From Smittia aterrima (Eukaryota; Arthropoda; Insecta; Diptera; Chironomidae), in NCBI GenBank assembly GCA_033063855.1, contig CP093829.1:3544243-3608242 (forward strand): a DNA stretch of 64,000 nucleotides. Direction: 5' to 3'. Of this stretch, positions 11,001 through 22,962 are shown piece after piece. The notes below the pieces were generated by a model. It searched no databases. It had not been told where the DNA came from and saw only the letters and a list, made by a program, of their open reading frames with translations. Position 1 is the stretch's first letter. Every line of letters begins with the position of its first letter. The translations under genes and the position numbers were made by a program.

Positions 11001-14000
11001 GTTGGAGATTGGAAGGATTACTTTGAAGTATGGGCGGCGAAAGTGGACTTTCGATTATTGTAACGCGTGGACTCAGGGGGCTCAAAGGCGAGCATGGAAG
11101 TTTCGGAGGCGGCGACAAAGGCATTTCAATGATAGGACTAGGAGTGTTTCGAGGTGGCACTGTATATTCGGATGTGCCTGTCGATTTGAATACGCCTTTC
11201 CTTACTTTCCATGGTTTATAGCTTGTTCCATCGTTTGACATTGTGCACTTGGCAATTTTCTAATTATCGTCTTCTTCAACTGATTAAAAAGAACAAATGC
11301 AGTCGTCTCAAAATAAAAATAATATCAGCTCACAGCGTAGAACTGTTATCTCACTTTCAACTCAAATTTTACTGAAGCGCTCGACGCAACTTAATGTGAA
11401 ATATTTTTGTTTCGTTAAGAGAACGAAAACTTCTCGTGAAATTATCTATTTCTTTTCTCGTCTTCTGTGATTCTAATTTTAAATCAACCGACAAAATAGC
11501 TTGAAGTTTGCGATGTTGTTTATTCACAGCTGCTCTTCATACTGAGAGTTGAGAATCGAGAAAAGCGATCTCGCGCTGTTGCGGTAATTGAAATATCTAA
11601 GTCTTAATGTATATTAGAGATTTTACTGGTATGAGTTCGTGACTCTTGTGACGCACTCACTGCGCGTTTGCTGATAAATATTTTTACAAGAATTTTTCGT
11701 TTTCCCCAAATTTTAATCAAAACAAGAAGCACTACGATCTTTATGAGTTTATATTGTTTACCAAAATTGTTCTGGAGAATCCGATGAATGTCGTCGTATG
11801 ACAAAACAAAGTTTTTCTGGCAATTGGTGTCACCGTTCGGATGACTAAGCCAGTAAAAAACATGTTTGGCAGAATTTGGGGCGCGACATTCGCGAAAATC
11901 GATTTTTACTTTCTGTCACGGTTTGCTCGTCGGAATTTTTCACTTTCGTTTGCCCAAGGTCGATTAATATCTCAAAAATAATCAGTGGACGGATGTTCTC
12001 CTTTTCACTTCAAGCTTTTTAATTTGACTGAAATCAGGAGAATTTTCGTCCTAAGCCCAAACTCAAATGTACAAAAACTATGAGAGACTTTCTCATGCGG
12101 CGAAATTTTCCTCCCTACGCGTAAAGGAAAACTTCAGGAAACTCCCTCACCCCCATTCTAAGTCGAATTTTCTCTTTCTCTCTCGATTTATCGATCGAGA
12201 AAGTCTCCAGCGAGACTGGAAAATTTTGTAAACAAAAACATTCTTACTGAGTAAGAAGAAAGTGATCGGAGTCAAACGAACCTTTAAAACTGCGTTAGCT
12301 TCTTCTGTTTTAACTCCATCGACCTCCATTCGATTTCTTACTGCAGCGACTGCTTTTGCTTCGTTATATTTAAGATCCCCGGCTTGTAGTTTCTTGACCT
12401 CAGCAGCGTTTGTTGTCGCCTAAAATCCAATAATTAGCGAAATTCTACTTAAATCACTCAAACAACAAACTTTTTCACTACTGAAGCCGTTGGAAAGAAT
12501 TTTAGTCTTTGATGAATTCATCATTCGCTTTTGTTCAAACTTCACCGTGTCTGACGTATTTAATCCATTCGCCGCAGCATTTTGAATTTGATTTTGTAAT
12601 TGTTCGTCTGGAGTCATCAACTCCAACTGTAAATCACCGTCGTTGTGTTCATCTGGGAAGGTCACAAGTCCTTCAGATGTTGGATCATCAACAAGATTTT
12701 CGACAGACGATCGGATCCTAGATGAGAATGACATTGTAGATGTTTCTTCTTTCGCGAATTTAAACTGACTCACCGCTTTTGAAGCTCTGACAATTGATTC
12801 GATCGTGTCGCTAAATTATTTATTTCACTCATCGAGTTCTTGAATTCGTTTAAATCACGTTGAAGTGCATGGGGGTTGACATTGCTTCCTGATGTCGTGG
12901 TGGAGAGTTGTGACTGCGATGATTGTGAAGACGTTGAGCTGCTTGCCGTTATTTGATGCAATCGCTGTGAAGAAGTTGTTTTAGCAACACGAGATGACGT
13001 CGTAGTTTGGGAACTGTTCAATACCTGAAACATCGTAGGACAAAGAGTTATAAATAAAGCTCTCAAAACAAATATTTGCTTAAGTATCAAGAGTGACGTT
13101 GAGTAATTTTGTGAAGAGAAGAAACATCGTTTGAGATGATTCATGATTCCACGTGAAGTTGAAAAAGTCTCTTAAACATTTTCTTTTATTTCTGGCGTGC
13201 ACCTGAAGGACGTCACAATTATTTATAAAACTTTTGAAGATCGATCTTTTTCTTATCCTGTCTCAACTCTTTCAAAAATTGATGAAAATTCTTTTTTTCT
13301 TAATGATTCCTTTTGAAGCTACAAGAAGCGGTTTTAACTTTTTCATGCCAAATTTAGATTTACAGGTTTCGCTTGCGACTGACTCTAAGTGAATCATCGC
13401 TGGAGACGCCAACGCACTTTTGATTATTGCGAAATGGAGCCTAACTTATTTCCGATGTCATTCTACTGTCCGGGAAAGTAGAATAAGCGATAACTGAATA
13501 GTCGCAATGATTCATAGATCACAGAAATATTCAAGTGAATCATTTGAATTTATTTTTAAACTCCGCGATAAGTTTCTTGGAATAGCAGAATAGATCCATT
13601 CATTAGAAACGGTTGAACGTCGTAGAACTTTATTTTATTGAAAGTTCACTCAAGTTGCAAGTGAACCACAACAATTTTTCTTCACCCACCATTTTCTTTT
13701 TCTTCTGTAGATCGGGTTTCATTTTCCGAGAGGATTTGAAAGCAATTGGGACGAGGGAAATGACTTTTAAAATATTTTATTTTGTCAATAACTTCTTGAA
13801 AATAATTTAAACTGGATTGTTGAGGTAATGATTTCAAAGCAAATAATTGAAATAATTTGAAGTTCTTTATTCTTCGTTTAACCGCAAATCTAAGTCGCGA
13901 TAAGCTTGATCGTTCGAGAGCTAAGAGTCAACTGAAATTGAGCGCTAGCAGATTCACGAGTTGTCTTCTTGCTAATGTTTGTAATATTTGAGCTCTCCGC

Positions 14001-17000
14001 TCTCGTCATGATAAATATTCAGGCAGATGTGTGTGATTTAAAAGTTATGAGAAGACACTCGATGACGTAAATGAGAAATCTCACGAAAAAAAAAATGTTT
14101 GCGATCTAAATTCGATTTTGACGGAAATTATTTTACTCACTTGTGATGATTTCGAAACTGATGATGTCGAATTAGTCGAAGAGTTCAGCATGTTTTGTCT
14201 ACTGGTTGTCAGTGGACTCAGTGATGACGGTGGATGAGTCAACGAACTCTTTCTGCTGAAGTTTTCCAACATTGACGCCATCTCGGGCATGTCGGATTGC
14301 GATTTGGTCATTATTGACTGAGTTTCTGGTAACTCAGGCATCTGCAAATGAAGAATTCCGAGAATTTATTAAATGTTTACTGAAATGGTTAGAAGAAGAA
14401 ATGAGAAATTCTACGAAGATCTCGTTAACAATTTGCGATTACTTCACTCAATGATTTCATTCAAGTTGATATCAAAGGAATGTCGAAATGATTCATCGCG
14501 TTCTCAAGAGATGTGCACACAAATTGCAATATTTGACCTCTAAAAATTTATTAGGCGCTTAAGAAATGATTCACCGCAGAGGGAAAGAAAATATCAACAA
14601 GATGAAATCATCAACGATGGTTCCGTTTCACATTTCGTTACATAACTTCCACTTAACCAAAGAGATCGCGCAAAAATCAACAATTGAAGCCGATGACTCT
14701 CAGATTTTTTATTTTATTTATCTTCGTTTTTGTTTACACTAAGAAGAGGAAGCTCCGTCTACTTTATCTGGGAGATTATGAGTCTATGATTAATAATTAA
14801 GTGGAATGAAAATGCCGGTAAGTCTTTTAACGCTTATGACAACATTCTCGGCAGTTTCTTTTATTGTTTTAGTTCTAAAATTAAAAGACGAAGTCATTTC
14901 TGTTTCTCGATCAAAATCTTAATTACCATTAGTCGCAAAGCACTCTGGCGACAATAAATGTTTTATCTTGAGTAATGAGCTCTCATTATGACACTGACAT
15001 TCCTCTTTAGCTAAACTTTGAATAGCTCACACCTGGGAAGGAATAATCAAATGTCTTTCTAATCATTTCGAGGGCAAATTCTTTAATTCAGTTTTTGTAA
15101 TCCAAAAGGATATGGAACTTAACGTCTTCGCATCAATTTCTATCGAAAAGAAATATTCAAAGAAAATCGAATTGATTTTCTGCCAAGTTTTGTACCGAAG
15201 TACATCCGAAACGAATTGTTAATTACCTCAAACAAATTTCCACGAAAAATCTTTTTCTCGTTTATTTTTAGAAAAAATATTAATTGCTTTTAAACGAAGT
15301 GCATCACAATATTCTTTCCTAGAGAATCTTTTCACACTCTTTAAGTGGATTTGACATGGCAATTGTCGTTAACATGACGATGAACTACGCAGTGATTTGT
15401 ACGCAAGCCATCAAGACTTGTTGCTCACCTGGATTTATCAAAGAAAAAAGTCACAGACGATGTAAATGTTGATTGAAACTAATTAAACACAAATCACTTT
15501 GAAACGAGCGAAACGTGCTTGTGTTCGACTTCCGTGTTCAAGCCCATACAGCTTTGCACGAATTTCGTGAGTTTTCCATTCCACGAGACTCTCCAGAGTC
15601 GCCAATTTTATTTTAAGGGAAGAAGTAAATCTCCAACGATTTTAAAATAAACAAATCGTTTCGCGATTTTTCTTACGGGGAAAACCACAACCAAACAGTT
15701 CGAATCAAATAATTAAACTGATTCTCACACAAACTGCTAAGCAAAAAAAAATGTTTTTCGCGTGTGGTCGTAAAACAAGTTTCAAAGTTTGTTGTTGCTT
15801 TGCGATTTTTTCTGACTGTTCCTTAAACAGAAAAGCAACAATTCTTTTGAGTGAAATTATTTTTTTCTTAGCAAACAGTAAGTCGCGAGTCAAAATATTT
15901 TTTTCGCACCGCGAAAATTCATATTTTCCTTCTAAGACCAGAGCACTCTGTTACTAAGTAATAAATCTTAGCGATTGACGTACATCGTCTTCATTCAGTC
16001 AGACAATCCAAGAGTCAAACGTCAATTTAAAAAGTCAAGAAGAGAATTTGTCAAAAGTAAATTAAAGCTTTAGAGCTTGTTAAAATACCTCTTTGTTTCT
16101 TATCTGCCGCCACGAAGGTCTATTAGGTCTCGGGAGTTCTGTGATGTTCATTTCAACTTTGACCCCTTCTCTCACTTCAATTTGTTCTAATTACAAATTA
16201 TCAGTTCAACACAGATTTTTTTTTCGACGTTTTTTTTTATTCACATTCGCACTTGTTAGCTTTCCACTAAACTTCCCTGGACATCGTCAAGGCGTAGACA
16301 CCAAAGCACGAAATTTCATGGAGGAATTTTCAATGTTTTTCACACACCTCAAACCTTGCGAGCGTTACAAAGCTGCTGACACTAAGATATGGACGATCTG
16401 CGCCGACAGAAAAAGCATTACAGTGAATTGAAGTTTATCGTTCTAAGAAAGCACTGACATTTATGGCAAAGGCAGAAGTTTATGGCTTTCAGACAAAGAC
16501 GTCGAACTTTTTTCTTACTTTTCTTTGTTTTTTTTCTTTCGATAAACTTTCGGCATATCACTTAAACATTTTGAGTCTGTGTCGAACTACTCGGTAAAGA
16601 TTATTCGACAAATTACTTCTTTGGATTTTTGTCTTGAATTGGCACAGTTGACACGTCACCTCGCGATGTATGCGCTCGCGAGCTCGATAAAAAATCAACT
16701 GAGCCGAGTGAAAAAAAAACGTTCTCCTTCATGACTCTACGTGTGTATTTAATTTTTTGTTTTGTGGTATAAATCCGGTTCATTTGTGAATGAATTTTAT
16801 TAGTATAGCAACTACACTGTCTGTGTTCACTGATGGCTTTGTATTGCGCAACTTAATTCACACACGATCATGATCTTACAATTTATGTAGTGGCTGAGAA
16901 CATGTTTTCTCCTGAATTTGTCATCTGATTGGTGTTAAGATTCAATGACTCACTACATCACCTCCTGGGAAAGAGTTTGAGAATGAGAGATCTTGCGTTG

Positions 17001-18048
17001 ATCGCACAATGAATGGCACGTACAGTCAGAGACGAGCAAATACCATCGTAAGCTCGAGTTTTCGCTTTTATTTGCATACAATTTATTGTTTACAGTCATT
17101 ACTTTTGAGCTTAATAAGCGGTGACAAAATAAATATCTTCAGATATCACTAAATCCGCTTAATCTCCATTAAAAATCTATTGACACTCTTTGAGGCCTTT
17201 CTGATCAATTAAAAGTTATTTGCTCAATGACCATTTGTTCAAGAGGAAGTTTTCATGAATTAGATTTTAGCTCAACTCCATTGTTCATCGGAAAACATTG
17301 TCTAAGTATTCAAATTATTTTTAATTTTGGTTCATTCTGTTTATTTTGGATTTTTAACGTGAAACATCTGGAAATAATGTTCACGACCCCAAAGTGTTTC
17401 ACACACACGCGAAAATAAAAAAAGGTTGAAAATTCATTGAGAAGACTGAAGATTGATTTAATTAAGTTCACAAAAACGACGACCTCGTTGACCATCGCGA
17501 TGAACATGCGGAAGATTCTTCGATAAATCTCTTCTGTCATTTACAACATTTCGTATGAAAATTAATTTACTAAGGTTAGAGGCTTCAACCTGCTTGAGAG
17601 GTTTGGGAGACAAGACAAGCTTACCTTCGAGAATTGTCGAAACATCTTCGGGCTTCCGTCACATGAAATCGATGAATCCATGAACTGTGAGATTAAAGGC
17701 GATTTCTCTGGAAACAAAAAAATCGCCTCGATGATATTTACTTGCAGTGTGGGAGTTTGTTGAAATCGACTTACGTATGTCAGTGAATGAGCCAGGACTT
17801 GATACAAAGTATTCGTTTTCAATGTCCTCAAAACTTTTAGGACTCCAACTCGCTGATATTTTGCCAATGTCATCGAGATGATCGCAAAACTGATTTTTGC
17901 CGATACCACTCATCGCTGGAGCTGTCACTGGCGGAGCTTTTGCGTTGGACACTGACGAGTTTTGTCTTGGTATTGAAAGTTTCAAGCTTTTATCTACGCG
18001 ATTTTTCAGATTTCCGACCTCAGAGGCCGGCAATTCACTTTCACTCAT
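8075..18048 (-). CDS. Sarm: SARM1/dSarm NAD+ hydrolase (ARM-SAM-SAM-TIR), long isoform
   Basis: TIR-domain NAD+ glycohydrolase that executes programmed axon degeneration and acts in stress signalling (Drosophila Ect4/dSarm, human SARM1). Exons: 18048-17775, 16186-16089, 14341-14141, 13024-12774, 12717-12471, 12419-12282, 10720-10021, 9964-8616, 8556-8488, 8428-8331, 8270-8075; sum 3621 nt, 1206 aa. Residues 1-403 are low-complexity, Ser/Thr- and Pro-rich, then come ARM repeats (about 480-850), SAM1 (from VPLWSVEDVREWV, about 855-920), SAM2 (about 925-990) and TIR (from TLDVFVSYRR, about 1008-1150). The human catalytic Glu (WVHKE) is conserved as WVHR|E, residue 1087, encoded across the 8616/8556 splice. 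The 98-nt exon at 16186-16089 is a small exon that restores the frame between its neighbours. The annotated stop TGA (8077-8075) is followed by CTAG and a long open frame, listed separately. Large introns hold nothing recognisable. Confidence 0.93.
10963..11241 (-). CDS. Sarm: Alternative first coding exon of Sarm (short isoform)
   Basis: A 93-codon exon starting MSNDGTSYKPWKVRKGVFK. It is proline-rich with repeated SPLSPP/SPLSPR motifs and ends ...IERIDE at a GAG|GTGAGA donor. The donor is in phase 0, exactly the phase needed to join the shared exon at 10720 (EARSIKAGDFQQ), where the long isoform enters from the exon at 12282. This implies an internal promoter between about 11.3 and 12.2 kb and a short isoform of about 896 aa keeping all ARM, SAM and TIR domains. 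SPxSP runs suggest proline-directed phosphorylation (inference). Promoter and transcript are not proven. Confidence 0.72.
13025..17774 (-). other. Long introns of the Sarm 5' region
   Basis: Introns 13025-14140, 14342-16088 and 16187-17774 together hold over 4 kb of AT-rich sequence. I looked on both strands and saw no additional exon with matching phase, no mobile element and no RNA gene. Short frames here, such as those at 15705-15957 and 17227-17540, are low-complexity and unsupported. Confidence 0.5.
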
Positions 18049-19190
18049 TTTTCTTTCGATATCTCACGAAAGATTTGTTCAATAAAATTAATCTCTTCAG
18101 TTTCGGCTTTCGGTTTCTGAAAAATGAACTCGTAGGTGCAAAAACTTATTTTTCATCTCGACTTTTTGTTCACATTTACATTCATAAACTTATTTATAAA
18201 CTGAGCTGCAATTCGCACTTGTAGTTTTTAGTTTAAGTGATGCGACACTTTGCTGTTTCAAATTAACATGAAAATATATGAAGAGAAAGCCTCAAGATGA
18301 GAAGCATGTCAAAGGTTATTGAGACGGAAAAGCATTATTAATGTCAATCTGAATCACGAATTGGGTCACCATCTGTTGCAAAAACAATTATGCTTTCGCT
18401 TGTTTCACTCAATTAATGAATTTTTGTTTGGTTAACAAGATTCAAATGAGTGAAATCAAGATAAATATTCAAGCCAAATCTTTGCAAATGAACGAGACGT
18501 CAGCTCATGTGATTACAACAAAGATTTTGCTTTTAAGTTTCAAGTGACACGTTCAAGGTATTCTGATTTAGCACAAAGGTTGTCGATTGTAATGTCCACC
18601 AACGCACTTTCGTCAAAGTTTCTTAAAAGATTCTGAGATTTTCATTCTCGTTCAACTGACTTTGTTTAACAACTTTTTCCAACCAACTATGAGAGACGAC
18701 TGACGGACTTAATAGCTCGCAGTAGGCTCGCAGTCTCCGAAATGATCATTTCCAATCCAAACAAAGTCAAAGACTTTAAAGATCGTATGAGAAACATCAA
18801 CTTGTGAGTGTCTGAACACACAACGAAGCTTTCTGTCCGTGAAGCCGGCACAGTTTTCAAATATTTTCAAAGAAATTTAATTTATTCAATTTTGATAATT
18901 TTTTTTTGTGAGAGCGAGAAACGTGGAGATGATATTAGCACCGCACGAGCGAATCGATTCAAAGCTGTAGGTGTATCTCGATTTGTTTAGACATAAGCCT
19001 GCACAAAATAGAAAGAAAAAGTGCAGACAATGTTTCTTTGAGGCAATTGAAGTTTATTCTGATTTTTCTAAAATTCTTTATAAAAATATTTTATTGCATA
19101 AAACTTATTTCAATTTTTTTTTGAGGGGACGGAATGAGTTAAGTTTCAGATCTAAAGAGATTCTTGGAATGATCAAACTGTTTCTAAGAA
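18049..19190. other. Intergenic, Sarm upstream region
   Basis: About 1.1 kb between the Sarm long-isoform start codon and the stop of the Ly-6 gene; it should contain the Sarm distal promoter and 5' UTR and the Ly-6 3' UTR. No coding exon, repeat or RNA gene recognised. Plus-strand frames at 18808-19294 have no domain resemblance. Confidence 0.45.
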
Positions 19191-20392
19191 CTAAAAATAC
19201 TTCAATGCAATTGCGAGAACAGCTATTAGGGTCACGACAAGAGATCCGTTCCTTAAAGCAGTGCTTCCGTTGCAGCCATCACTGTCACAAGTGAAAATGC
19301 ATGAACGATACTCCATTTGGTCGCCTTTGTTCTGAACATAATCGCAATAGTTTCCAAGATCTTTTGAGGAGCAGTAACGAATCGCTCCAATTCCACCTAA
19401 AGATTCATGAGAACATTAGTTTCGGTCAAATATTATTTTTAAAAACGGAGCAAACAAAACGATAAAAACTATAAATAAATGAAAAGCTGAGTAGATTTGT
19501 CAAATTATTACTTTCAAGAGAAGTTGATTTAATGCAATACTCTGCCTCGAAGACATGATCACATGGTTCAGGCTTAAGACCTGCATCAGGCATGTTAATC
19601 ATTAAATCTGAGCACTCAATTGTCTCCGATGATTTACACTGATAGCAGTCTATTGTTAGTGCTAATGGTTAGTGTGAGAAGATATAAAGGTTAGTAAGAT
19701 TAGTTTATGTAAGTTAGTTTCATTCCCAGAGATTTCGAAGCCTTCATCCTTATAATTTTCAAGAAAATCGCAAACCTTCGAAGCGTCCAATATGCTTGAT
19801 GCAATACTTCGCTCCATGAACACTTGAGCAATCGCCGGGTTCAATATCAGGTCTGTCAAAACGATCAAACCATTCTCCACATTGGAAAGGCGATGAAGTA
19901 TCCGATGAATTGCAATGGAAACATTTGATTGCATTTGCTATTCATGACGAGGAAATCAAACTTAAGATATCATTTTATGCAAGTGAGTTGATTCATGTTC
20001 TAGACTAATGAATTGGAAAACTGATAAATCGGAGACGAGTGAATGTGAAGGCCGACTATGCAGATGTTGTAGGGAAGGGTCGGGTTGAGTAATTATTCGG
20101 CTTATGGAGACAAGTGACAGCTGGAGTAGTCATTAGGAAGAACACCCATTCATTGCAGAATATAAATTCGAGGACATCATGTCGATGAATAATATTACCA
20201 AGTTGATTCCTCTTAAGTCATTGTCGAGTTATGAAGGATCTCGAAATAAGGGAAATTCTTCGCGTTGAGTTTCCATGGGAACAAGTTTGTTTACATCTGA
20301 ATCACCAGTTTGATTCAACAATGTTTACGACAATATTTACCTGATTTGCACAACGCCAAAATGATTCCAATTGTTATAAGCTCGAGTTTCAT
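19191..20392 (-). CDS. Ly-6/three-finger GPI-anchored protein with alternative exons
   Basis: Small secreted or GPI-anchored protein of the insect Ly-6/QVR family. Exon 1 (20392-20341) encodes the signal peptide MKLELITIGIILALCKS. Exon 2a (19937-19776, 162 nt) encodes AIKCFHCNSSD...; exon 2b (19661-19512, 150 nt) encodes LTIDCYQCKSSE.... Exon 3 (19396-19191) encodes the second half with the hallmark CDSDGCNGS, then a hydrophobic tail (SLVVTLIAVLAIALKYF) typical of a GPI signal. Exons 2a and 2b both enter and leave in phase 1, each supply five cysteines, and exon 3 supplies five more, so either one plus exon 3 makes a ten-cysteine Ly-6 domain (139 or 135 aa). Including both would give 15 cysteines and no normal fold. 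Family members modulate ion channels, septate junctions or receptors; the specific role here is unknown. Exon 1 is duplicated 2.17 kb upstream. Confidence 0.82.
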
Positions 20393-20786
20393 ATTTTAAG
20401 CTCTAGTTGAATACGATCTGAGTTTCACAACGAAATAATATTTTAGTTTATTAATTTAGCTCTTTTGGGTGGGGCGCGTTTGACTCGTTTGTTGTCTTGT
20501 CTTCGACTTTACTGCGTTTCTCCAATCAGCACCTGAACTTCAATTTGTTTACTTCACGATGGTTGATTTAGTTTGCCACTAAATCTTCTGATTAAAGCAA
20601 ATTAAAATAAACTGTCTGCAGCACAAAAAAAATTGAAATGTTTTGAATCTCTCGGCTTGTGACCCCTCCACTGTAATCCGAACAATATTTGAATCTAGGC
20701 GGAATTTTTTTTTGTATTAAACTTTTTTATTGTCAAAAGTTAAATGTTAAATAAATTCTTTCCCATCTCCAAATTAAGAATTGTTT

Positions 20787-22190
20787 TCATAACATTGCTC
20801 CTCTTGAATTAATCTCTCTTCTCGATCCACTTGATGGAAGACTGTTAGATTTTGTGAAGCCGTCGCGGGCTTGTTGCGAATGTCTCGCTACGACAATACT
20901 CAAATATTGGACCCATTCTTCTGCTTTCTCTCCATCGGTTGGCTTTAGAATCAAAGTTTGATTAGTTGATGTGAAGATTTCGAAGCAAGTTGGACGTGAT
21001 TGATGACGACTGACTTTGACCGAACGAATCTGATTTATGTCAATTGATGCATCGCCACTCTAAAAGAAAATAAATTTAATTAATTGAATTGACAGAGGAA
21101 TTCTTAACTCACTGATCGCAATTGAGCTCCAGAAAGTGTGAAGTATCGAGTACGCCAACGTCTGAAGAGTCGCCACTTTCCTTTCTTCTCCTTCAGTTGA
21201 CCCTCGATCACCGGCTGAGTGTTGTTCTCTAAGAAAACTGCCTTCTCTGGATGATTACATCTACGAAAGGAAATTTATGTCAAATTCGAGTAAAATAAAA
21301 AGTTATTTAATGCTCACAGAAAACATCCCCAGCGAACATCATCGTCAAGACTATTCGAACTGTTGTTATTTCCAAGTGGTCCGATTTCAAATACATCAAA
21401 GAATCCTGAGTTTCTCAACTCATTAATCAACAAATCCTGCTCACGAGCTGGAGGAAAAGCACTTGTTGCTAAAGTTATGAATGTGCGATCAAACTTTAAA
21501 GTGTCCCAACAATGCTTGAGACTTGAAACGCTGCTATCATAACTGCTAAGAGCTTGATCTGAACGAGCTTGAAGATCCAAGAACATTAAGTGCTGAAATA
21601 ATTATGATTAACAAATGAAACCAATTTCAAATTATGTTTGCTCACAATCCAAACTTTAGCATGTCGCGTTCTCATGCAGAATGTTGTCTTCGAGTACAAG
21701 CAATGATCACCACGAGCTTGACAAGCAAAATGAAGTTTTGCGAATTTCTTTGCTCGTCTCTCTTCAATTATGCATTTCGCTGGAGGCGGAAGTCGATGTG
21801 CAACAGTCTTCATGAAAGCTTTGATCTTATCCAAGTGTTTTTCGCAGAAATGTTGGATTGTGTCACGCATCGACGGTTCAAACACACTCATCCGATGATT
21901 GACATTGCTATTAACATTTAGCAATGTTACTGATTTCGCATTTTGACGAGCAGTTGTTGTAGGGCCCGATATGATAACTTGATTTCTTGGTTCTTGGAAA
22001 GGCGGCATTGAAATTGGAGGAGCTAACGATGAAGTTGACAGATGATCAGGCATCACATGTCGGACTGAAATATTGTTGCTAATGGATCCAGTTGATTGAT
22101 TTAAGATACTTAAGCCGTTGCTCGACGACTTTCCGATTGATCCTTGAGAAAATGGACGGATTCTCGCTGGAGACGAATGATTGACCGTAA
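20787..22190 (-). pseudogene. 5'-truncated duplicate of melted 3' exons
   Basis: Unit A copy of the end of melted: exons 20787-21059, 21113-21260, 21318-21592 and 21646 to the break at about 22190. Splice sites and reading frames are all intact; only the 5' three quarters of the gene and its promoter are missing. It encodes the C-terminal region with the PH domain. It is probably unexpressed unless read through from melted, whose own 3' end lies just upstream on the same strand. Confidence 0.88.
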
Positions 22191-22514
22191 AACTGATAAA
22201 TCGGAGACGAGTGAATGTGAAGGCCGACTATGCAGATGTTGTAGGGAAGGGTCGGGTTGAGTAATTATTCGGCTTATGGAGACAAGTGACAGCTGGAGTA
22301 GTCATTAGGAAGAACACCCATTCATTGCAGAATATAAATTCGAGGACATCATGTCGATGAATAATATTACCAAGTTGATTCCTCTTAAGTCATTGTCGAG
22401 TTATGAAGGATCTCGAAATAAGGGAAATTCTTCCATTGTTGAATTTCCATGGGAACAAGTTTGTTTACATCTGAATCACCAGTTTGATTCAACAATGTTT
22501 ACGACAATATTTAC

Positions 22515-22566
22515 CTGATTTGCACAACGCCAAAATGATTCCAATTGTTATAAGCTCGAGTTTCAT
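22515..22566 (-). pseudogene. Orphan second copy of Ly-6 signal-peptide exon
   Basis: Unit B copy of the 52-nt Ly-6 first exon, with the same start codon, same 17 codons and intact GTAAAT donor. No Ly-6 exon 2 follows within unit B. It could be dead, or could act as a second promoter splicing over the truncated melted copy to exons 2a/2b at 19.5-19.9 kb. Confidence 0.75.
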
Positions 22567-22962
22567 ATTTTAAGCTCTAGTTGAATACGATCTGAGTTTC
22601 ACAACGAAATAATATTTTAGTTTATTAATTTAGCTCTTTTGGGTGGGGCGCGTTTGACTCGTTTGTTGTCTTGTCTTCGACTTTACTGCGTTTCTCCAAT
22701 CAGCACCTGAACTTCAATTTGTTTACTTCACGATGGTTGATTTAGTTTGCCACTAAATCTTCTGATTAAAGCAAATTAAAATAAACTGTCTGCAAAACAA
22801 AAAGTTTTGTTGAAATGTTTGAATCTCTCGGCTTGTGACCCCTTCACTGTAATCCGAACGATATTTGAATTAGGCGGAATTTTTTTTTGTATTAAACTTT
22901 TTTTATTGTCAAAAGTTAAATGTTAAATAAATTCTTTCCCATCTCCAAATTAAGAATTGTTT

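Noticed and set aside
20787..22190. Second complete melted gene
   Set aside because: Only the last three exons and part of a fourth are present; the rest is cut at the tandem junction near 22190.
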